Assembly (NCBI GenBank): GCA_903909815.1
Contig: CAIVXG010000121.1
Span: forward strand, 1-33,137
DNA length: 33,137 nt
Direction: 5' to 3'
Source: an uncultured beta proteobacterium
GTDB taxonomy: Bacteria > Pseudomonadota > Gammaproteobacteria > Burkholderiales > Burkholderiaceae_C
Shown: positions 27,491 through 33,137 of the stretch, one piece after another
Layout of the letters: each line of letters opens with the position of its first letter
Position numbering within the stretch: position 1 is the first letter of the stretch
Notes under the pieces: generated by a model
Told to the model about the DNA's origin: nothing
The model's input: the letters and a program-made list of their open reading frames with translations, nothing else
Database searches by the model: none
Position numbers and translations under genes: made by a program

Positions 27491-28156
27491 ATGTCTGACA
27501 CTGAAAAAATTGCCTCCGTTGATACCGCCGACAGCGATGCCGCCAGCACCGTGCGCAAGCGCCCCAAGCCGGGCGAGCGGCGCGGCCAAATTCTGCAGGC
27601 ACTGGGAACAATGCTGGAGCAGCCCGGCGCCGAGCGCGTCACCACTGCGGCCCTGGCGGCGAAGCTGGAGGTGAGCGAAGCCGCGCTGTACCGGCACTTT
27701 GCCAGCAAGGCGCAGATGTTCGAGGGCTTGATCGAGTTCATCGAACAAAGCGTGTTCACGCTGGTGAATCAGATCATCGAGCGCGAGGCCGCGTCTGGCG
27801 CCGCTGCGGCCGATGTGGGACTGCGCCAGGTGACACGCATCGTCACCATGCTGATGCAGTTTGGCGAGAAGAACCCCGGCATGACGCGGGTTATGGTAGG
27901 CGACGCACTGGTGTTTGAAAATGAACGCCTGCAGCAGCGCATGAACCAGTTCTTCGACAAGATCGAGGCCATCTTCAAACAGTGTTTGCGCCCGATTTCC
28001 GAGACCTGCGGCAGTGCCTCGCCCACGCTGGACGCGCAGGTGCGCGCTTCCGTTCTCACCGCCTTTGTCGCCGGGCGGCTGCAGCGTTTTGCGCGTTCCG
28101 GCTTCAAGCGCGTGCCCTCGGAACATCTGGACCTCAGTTTGCAACAAATCCTTTAA
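27491..28156 (+). CDS. slmA: Nucleoid occlusion factor SlmA (TetR family)
   Basis: SlmA binds specific chromosomal sites and blocks FtsZ assembly over the nucleoid. The 221-residue protein has a Ser/Asp-rich N-terminal extension, then the TetR helix-turn-helix (about 35-80): RGQILQALGTMLE and TTAALAAKLEVSEAALYRHFASKAQMF. The core LIEFIEQSVFTLVNQII, GEKNPGMTRVMVGDALVFE and FKRVPSEHLD blocks match SlmA rather than a metabolite-responsive TetR. The ATG at 27491 is the conserved start. The open frame upstream is antisense to rlmJ and is rejected. The FAH-family gene begins four bases after its stop, so the two are probably co-transcribed. Confidence 0.92.
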   Translation: MSDTEKIASVDTADSDAASTVRKRPKPGERRGQILQALGTMLEQPGAERVTTAALAAKLEVSEAALYRHFASKAQMFEGLIEFIEQSVFTLVNQIIEREAASGAAAADVGLRQVTRIVTMLMQFGEKNPGMTRVMVGDALVFENERLQQRMNQFFDKIEAIFKQCLRPISETCGSASPTLDAQVRASVLTAFVAGRLQRFARSGFKRVPSEHLDLSLQQIL

Positions 28157-28160
28157 GCTC

Positions 28161-29009
28161 ATGAAACTCGTCCGCTACGGCAACCCTGGAAAAGAAAAAC
28201 CTGGCCTGATCGACAGTGCTGGTGAGTTGCGCTCCTTGAGTGCGATCCTGGTCGACATCGGCCCCGGCCAATTGAGCGAAGCCACGCTGGCCAAGCTGCG
28301 CAAGCTTCCCACCGAGAAACTGCCCAAGGTGCGTGGCACGCCGCGCATGGGATGCCCCATCGCTGGCGTTGGCAAGTTCATCGCCATCGGTTTGAACTAT
28401 TCGGATCATGCGGCCGAAGCCGGCATGGCCATTCCCAAAGAGCCCATCATCTTCATGAAGGCCACGAGCTGCATCCAGGGCCCGAACGACCCGGTGATGC
28501 TGCCCAAAGGCTCGCTCAAGAGCGACTGGGAAGTGGAGCTGGGCATCGTCATTGGAACGCGCGCCCGCTACGTCTCGCAAAAGGACGCGCTCAATTTTGT
28601 CGCGGGCTATTGCCTGTCCAACGACGTGAGCGAACGCGAATTTCAGCTTGAGCGCGGGCCCCAGTGGGACAAGGGCAAGGGCTGCGACACATTCGGCCCG
28701 CTGGGTCCCTGGCTGGTGACGCGCGACGAAATTCCGAATCCGCAAAAGCTCGCGCTGTGGCTCGACCTGAATGGCCAGCGCCAGCAAACCGGCAACACCC
28801 AAACCATGATCTTCGGCGTGGCCAAACTGGTGAGCTACGTGAGCCAGTTCATGACGCTGCTGCCAGGCGACGTCATCATCACCGGCACGCCGCCCGGCGT
28901 GGGCATGGGACACAAGCCGCCGCTTTATCTGAAAAAGGGCGACGTGATGGCGCTCGGCATCGAAGGCCTGGGCGAGCAGCGCCAGCGAGTCGTGCCGTTC
29001 AAGCGCTGA
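28161..29009 (+). CDS. Fumarylacetoacetate hydrolase (FAH) family protein
   Basis: This 282-residue protein has the FAH C-terminal fold. The catalytic His-Tyr region is AIGLNYSDHAAEAG (His83), and the metal ligands are expected at Glu124, Glu126 (DWEVELGIVIG) and Asp155 (SNDVSEREFQ). The end of the fold has VIITGTPPGVGMG. Members act on C-C bonds or keto-enol pairs, for example fumarylpyruvate hydrolase, HpaG-type isomerase/decarboxylase and ureidoglycolate lyase. The exact substrate cannot be assigned. The ATG at 28161 is four bases after the slmA stop. Its stop codon abuts that of a convergent HpcH/HpaI aldolase, and such enzymes act late in the same meta-cleavage pathways, which hints at related substrates. 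Confidence 0.88.
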   Translation: MKLVRYGNPGKEKPGLIDSAGELRSLSAILVDIGPGQLSEATLAKLRKLPTEKLPKVRGTPRMGCPIAGVGKFIAIGLNYSDHAAEAGMAIPKEPIIFMKATSCIQGPNDPVMLPKGSLKSDWEVELGIVIGTRARYVSQKDALNFVAGYCLSNDVSEREFQLERGPQWDKGKGCDTFGPLGPWLVTRDEIPNPQKLALWLDLNGQRQQTGNTQTMIFGVAKLVSYVSQFMTLLPGDVIITGTPPGVGMGHKPPLYLKKGDVMALGIEGLGEQRQRVVPFKR

Positions 29010-29780
29010 TCAGTCGAACTTCTTGAAGCTGGCCGCCAGGGCGCGCGTTTGCCGCGCCAGCAAAGCCGTGTCCAGGCCCACGGCCACGAACACCGCGCCC
29101 AGAGCCAGATAGTGCCGCGCCTGGGCTTCGTCCGAGGTCAGGATGCCGGGGGCTTTTCCGGCCCGGGCGATGCGCACAATGGCGTCGTCGATTGCAGCCT
29201 GCACCTCGGGGTGGTTGGGGTTGCCCACATGGCCCATGGACGCCGACAAGTCCGCCGGCCCGATGAAGACGCCATCGACTCCCTCCACGGCGGTGATCGC
29301 ATCCAGGTGGCGCAGCGCTGTGGTGGTTTCTGCCTGTACCAGCAGACACACCTGATCGTTGGCTTCGAGCGCATAGCGCGGGTACAGGCCCCAGCGTGAA
29401 GCGCGGCTGCCCGCCATGCCCCGCACACCCAGCGGCGGGTAGCGCATGGCCTGCACCAGGCGCGCGGCCTGCTCGGCCGTCTCCACCATCGGCACCAGCA
29501 GCGTTTGCAGCCCCAGGTCCAGGTATTGCTTGATCAGCGCCGTCGCACCCACCGGTACGCGGGCAATGGCGTGGGTGGCGGGGTAGCCGGCGATGGTCTG
29601 GGCCTGATCACGCAGGCTCCGCAGGTCGTTGGGCGTGTGTTCACCGTCCAGCAGCAGCCAGTCGAAGCCGGCCGTGGCGCAGATTTCGGTGGCAGCGCTG
29701 TCGGTGAGCCCGAGCCACAGGCCGATCTGGGGTTGGCGTTGACGCAGGGCTTGTTTGAAGCGGTTGGTGGGGGTCTGCAT
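29010..29780 (-). CDS. HpcH/HpaI family class II aldolase
   Basis: This 256-residue protein is close in length and motifs to 4-hydroxy-2-oxoheptanedioate aldolase (HpaI), which splits the substrate to pyruvate and an aldehyde with a divalent metal. Key residues are visible: Asp45 and His48 in LLLDGEHTPND, Arg74 in IARVPVG, and metal ligands Glu151 (VQAETTTAL) and Asp177 (GPADLSASMG). The start is the Met at MQTPTNRFKQAL; nothing upstream resembles the family. It is divergent from the DAHP synthase gene. Its stop touches the stop of the FAH-family gene with no spacer. The physiological substrate is not certain, because family members accept several 4-hydroxy-2-oxo acids. Confidence 0.9.
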   Translation of the reverse strand: MQTPTNRFKQALRQRQPQIGLWLGLTDSAATEICATAGFDWLLLDGEHTPNDLRSLRDQAQTIAGYPATHAIARVPVGATALIKQYLDLGLQTLLVPMVETAEQAARLVQAMRYPPLGVRGMAGSRASRWGLYPRYALEANDQVCLLVQAETTTALRHLDAITAVEGVDGVFIGPADLSASMGHVGNPNHPEVQAAIDDAIVRIARAGKAPGILTSDEAQARHYLALGAVFVAVGLDTALLARQTRALAASFKKFD

Positions 29781-29845
29781 GGACGTGCCTCGTGGAGTCG
29801 CTGTGAGCTGGATTTAGTGGCTTGGTGAGCCCTTATCATAGGCCG

Positions 29846-30901
29846 ATGACATTCCCCACATCTCTTGAAAACCTGCGCGTAGTGTCGCAACGCGCGCTGC
29901 CACCGCCCTCGGCCCTGCACGAGGAAATTCCAGCCAGCGCCGCCGTCACGCAAACCGTGAGCGCCGCGCGCCGCGCCCTGGCCGACATTCTGGACGGGCG
30001 CGATCGGCGGCTGCTGGTGGTGGTGGGGCCTTGCTCGATCCACGATCCGGCTGCCGCGATGGAGTACGCGCGGCGACTGAAGGCCCTGGCGGACGAATTG
30101 GCGGGGCAGATGCTGATCGTGATGCGCGTGTATTTCGAGAAGCCGCGCACCACCGTGGGTTGGAAGGGACTCATCAACGACCCGCGCATGGACGACTCTT
30201 TCCACATCGAAGACGGCATGCGGCTGGCGCGCCAGTTGCTGGTGGAAATCAATGCGCTGGGCCTGCCCTGTGGCACCGAGGCGCTGGACCCGATCACGCC
30301 GCAGTACCTGGGCGACCTGATCGCCTGGAGCGCGATTGGGGCGCGCACCACCGAGAGCCAGACGCACCGCGAAATGGCCAGCGGCCTGTCCTCGCCCGTG
30401 GGCTTCAAGAACGGCACCGACGGCAGCCTCGAGGTGGCCATCAATGCCATGCTGTCGGCCAGCCAGGCGCACGCGTTTCTGGGCATCAACGGCGAAGGCC
30501 AGGTGGCGGTGACGCAGACCACGGGCAACCCCTACGGGCATCTGATCCTACGCGGCGGCCCGGTTCCCAACTACGACTCGGTGGCTGTGACTGAAGCGGT
30601 CGCTGCGCTGACGGCGGCCAAGCTGCCAGAGAACGTGGTGGTCGACTGCAGCCACGGCAATTCGCGCAAGAACCACGCGCTGCAAACCCTGGTGCTCAAG
30701 GACGTGGTGCACCAGATCGTCGATGGCGCGCACGCACTCAAGGGTGTGATGCTGGAGTCCAATCTGTTCGAAGGAAATCAGAAACTTAATGGGCCGCAGG
30801 ACCTGCGCTACGGCGTCTCCATCACCGACGCCTGCCTGGGATGGGACACGACCGCAGAGTGTCTGCGCGAGGCTGCGGCACGGTTGAAGCCCCGACTGTA
30901 A
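29846..30901 (+). CDS. 3-deoxy-7-phosphoheptulonate (DAHP) synthase, class I
   Basis: This enzyme joins phosphoenolpyruvate and erythrose 4-phosphate, the entry step of aromatic amino-acid synthesis. The 351-residue protein matches the AroF/AroG/AroH type. Motifs in order are VVVGPCSIHDP, MRVYFEKPRTTVGWKGLINDP, GLPCGTEALDP, GFKNGTDG, ILRGGPVPNYDS and VVVDCSHGNSRK. Which isoenzyme it is (Phe-, Tyr- or Trp-inhibited) cannot be read. The ATG at 29846 starts the homology. TATCAT sits seven bases upstream, so the transcript may start at or near the ATG. The 95 bp after the stop contain an unexplained in-frame readable tail. Confidence 0.95.
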   Translation: MTFPTSLENLRVVSQRALPPPSALHEEIPASAAVTQTVSAARRALADILDGRDRRLLVVVGPCSIHDPAAAMEYARRLKALADELAGQMLIVMRVYFEKPRTTVGWKGLINDPRMDDSFHIEDGMRLARQLLVEINALGLPCGTEALDPITPQYLGDLIAWSAIGARTTESQTHREMASGLSSPVGFKNGTDGSLEVAINAMLSASQAHAFLGINGEGQVAVTQTTGNPYGHLILRGGPVPNYDSVAVTEAVAALTAAKLPENVVVDCSHGNSRKNHALQTLVLKDVVHQIVDGAHALKGVMLESNLFEGNQKLNGPQDLRYGVSITDACLGWDTTAECLREAAARLKPRL

Positions 30902-30996
30902 GACGTTGGCGGCAAGGGTGCCGAGATCACCACGGTGCAGCAAGTCATCGAATCGGCCAGGTAGGTATTGTTCAGAACATCACAGGGAACCACATT

Positions 30997-32997
30997 ATGC
31001 GAATGCACCGCGTGGTGTGTCTGCTTTTTCGGGTGCTATTGTCCTTGGCGGCCACGGCACCGGGTTTCGTCGCGCACGCGGACGATGCGCCACCGCCTGT
31101 GAGCGATTTTTTCAGCGCCGAAGCGATGTCGCCGCCGGTGCTTTCCCCTTTCGGGAAGTTCCTTGCGGTGCGCATGGCCAACGCCCAAGGACGGCGCCAG
31201 TTGGCGGTCATCACCCTTGAGCCTGCGCGCCAGGCCAAAGTAGTCGCGAAGTTCGTCGATGCCGATGTGGCTGATGTGCACTGGGTCAACGATGACCGCC
31301 TGGCATTCAACATCAACGACCTTCAGTCCGCCTTCGCAGACGGGTTTTCCCCCGGTCTGTTTGCGGTGGATCGAATTGGAGAAAACCTACGTCCTCTGGT
31401 GCAGCGCGGCTGGCGGTTCGTGGTCGAAGCCCGTACTTTTGTGTCGCGCGAGCTGCCGTTCAATCACCGATTTCTCAGGGTATTGCGCGACGGCTCGGCG
31501 GACGTGCTGATCGAGCGCATGAACTTTGACCATGGTTATCGAGAACTGGTCAGCACCACGCCGCTGCGCCTGAATACGCTGACGGGGCGTGCCTCCGGCG
31601 TGGACATCGGATTGGCGGAATCAGTTCAAAACTGGTTGTTCGACGATGTCGGAATCGCGCACGCTGCGGTATCGCTGGCTAAAGGACAGCAAACGGTGCA
31701 TTGGCGCGCAAAGCCAGAGCAAAGCTGGAGTGTGATCAGTTCGGGGCCAGCTTTTTCGCCAAAACCGGGTAACTTCTGGCCTTGGTCGTGGGGTGCGGAC
31801 GGGGAGTTGTATGTCGTCGCCCCGCTTTCCAACCAGGAGCGCACCAATGCGCTATTACTCTTCCATTCGGGCACAGGTCACGTCGCGTCGCAACCAGTGG
31901 TAAGTCTGCAGGGCTTTGATTTTTCAGGTGAACTTATTTTTAGCCGCAACACCAAGGCGCTGCTGGGTGCACGCTATACCAGCGATGCAACCGATACCGC
32001 CTGGTTTGACCCCGCGATGCGCGCACTTCAAGCCAAAATCGATCAACGCCTCCCTGGCGTCATCAATCTGCTGGCTGTGGCCGAATGCGGCTGCTCGCAC
32101 TGGCTGCTGGTGACTTCGTACTCCCACCGCCAAAGCCCGCTGTTTTCGCTCTAGGACCGCGACACCGACCAGATTGAGTTGATCGGTCAGAGCCGTCCCA
32201 AGCTCGATCCGCGCCGCATGGCCACGCGTGATTTCGTGCACATCAAGGCGCGCGACGGTCATGCGTTTGCGGTCCATGTGACGCGTCCCGCGGGCAAAGG
32301 CCCCTGGCCTGCGGTGGTGCTGGTGCACGGTGGGCCCTTCATGCGTGGCGGCAGTTGGCACTGGGATGCCGAATCGCAGTTCCTCGCCTCGCGCGGCTAC
32401 ATTGTGGTGGAGCCCGAGTTCCGTGACAGCACCGGCTTCGGTGACAAGCTCTTTCGCGCTGGCTGGAAGCAGTGGGGCCTGGCGGATGGCAAGCGCGTCT
32501 GCATCGCCGGCGCAAGCTATGGCGGCTATGCCACTTTGATGGGATTGATTCGCGAACCTGATCTCTACCGCTGCGGCGTCGCATGGGCGGCCGTCACCGA
32601 CATCGGACTGCTGTACAGCCCGACCTGGGGCGACTTGTCCGAAGTCTGGAAGCAGTACGGTATGCCGGTGCTGGTCGGTGACCCAGAGAAAGACGCGGCG
32701 CAATTCGATGCGACATCGCCACTGAAGCAGGCGGATCGCGTGACGCAGCCCCTGCTGCTGGCCTTCGGCGGCACCGACAGGCGCGTACCGATGACGCATG
32801 GCACACGTTTTCGGGACGCAGTGCGAAAGACCAATTCTCAGGTCGAGTGGATTGAATACGCCGACGAGGGCCACGGCTGATTCAAGCCCGAAAACCGATA
32901 TGACTTCTGGACCCGGGTGGAGGTCTTTCTGGCCAAGCAGATGGCGCAGCAGCGGCAAGCTCACAGGGCGGTGGCCGAAGAGCGGATGGCCGTGTGA
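30997..32997 (+). pseudogene. S9 prolyl oligopeptidase-like serine peptidase with two in-frame stops
   Basis: One continuous reading frame encodes a secreted S9-type peptidase of about 665 residues, interrupted by TAG at 32152-32154 and TGA at 32878-32880. The first part (385 residues) has a signal peptide (VLLSLAATAPGFVAHA, then DD) and the beta-propeller. The second holds the hydrolase core, with the nucleophile Ser in GASYGGYATLMG, the acid in AFGGTDRRVPM and the His in DEGHG. The second stop is right after DEGHG, where family members often carry Trp or Phe. The last piece, FKPENRYDFWTRVEVFL, is the expected C-terminus and ends at 32997. No frameshift is present. The substitutions needed are one per site (for example Tyr to TAG and Trp to TGA). 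The ATG at 30997 has AGGGA ten bases upstream. It may be dead, or read through. Confidence 0.85.
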
Positions 32998-33137
32998 TTG
33001 GGCCCAGCAGGCCTGTGCAAGTGGCGCTCCAGTACCTGCGCCAGCCCTACTTTGCTAAATGGCTTGGTGAGAAAATCATTCATGCCGGCGTCATAACAGG
33101 CATCTTTGTCCGATTGCATCGCATTGGCCGTCAGCGC
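32961..33137 (-). CDS. Response-regulator receiver domain C-terminus (partial)
   Basis: The minus strand from the window edge reads ALTANAMQSDKDACYDAGMNDFLTKPFSKVGL, the last part of a receiver domain. Its conserved Lys is in LTKPF. Sequence of this form is typical of receiver domains at the end of hybrid sensor kinases. A short tail of about 20 residues follows and the TGA is at 32961-32963. Only 58 residues are inside the window, and the gene begins beyond the right edge. Its last 37 bases overlap the end of the disrupted S9 peptidase frame, tail to tail. Confidence 0.8.
   Translation of the reverse strand, partial: ALTANAMQSDKDACYDAGMNDFLTKPFSKVGLAQVLERHLHRPAGPNHTAIRSSATAL

Overview
This window reads like chromosomal DNA of a high-GC betaproteobacterium, most likely Burkholderiales and close to Comamonadaceae. 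That placement is inference, based on base composition, the overall protein style, the pair of DUF1631 proteins and the set of housekeeping genes (mutS, purN, slmA, rlmJ, a class I DAHP synthase). No rRNA, tRNA, CRISPR array, phage module or toxin-antitoxin pair was seen.

Layout. 1-2476: a less GC-rich leading stretch, the 3' part of an HDOD-domain gene, a complete IS1182-type insertion sequence placed in the CTAG that contains the HDOD stop codon, and a gene-poor leader before mutS. 2477-9472: mutS followed by an RND efflux adaptor/permease pair in one close-packed plus-strand run. 9729-14678: two tandem DUF1631 paralogs, each with a Gly/Ser/Tyr-rich low-complexity linker. 14685-14840: a tandem array of a 65-bp REP-like hairpin repeat whose last copy contains the stop codon of the convergent gene. 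14832-17303 (minus): two acyl-CoA dehydrogenases that look like a heteromeric pair, then an 87-bp palindromic repeat. 17569-19116: yceH (minus) and purN (plus), divergent with only 15 bp between start codons, then a small DUF1653 gene (minus). 19219-21427: a TonB-dependent receptor split by one extra C in a C7 tract. 21544-24341 (minus): a YhgE/Pip-type membrane protein and an extended SDR protein, divergent from a ferredoxin-reductase flavoprotein (24392-25450). 25512-27361 (minus): an EamA transporter and rlmJ. 27491-29009 (plus): slmA and a FAH-family hydrolase/isomerase whose stop codon abuts that of a convergent HpcH/HpaI aldolase (29010-29780, minus). 29846-30901: DAHP synthase. 30997-32997: an S9 peptidase gene with two in-frame nonsense codons. 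The minus-strand 3' end of a receiver-domain protein closes the window.

Functional themes are DNA repair and genome maintenance (mutS, slmA), drug or solvent efflux (RND), CoA-thioester and aromatic-type catabolism (acyl-CoA dehydrogenases, FAH, HpaI, flavin reductase), purine and aromatic amino-acid synthesis (purN, DAHP synthase) and envelope transport (TonB receptor, YhgE, EamA).

No convincing new defence or mobile system was found. The items most worth checking are the two small repeat families, the poly-C frameshift in the receptor, the doubly interrupted peptidase and the duplicated DUF1631 proteins with prion-like linkers. The lesions and the IS next to mutS suggest some genome decay, but that link is inference.
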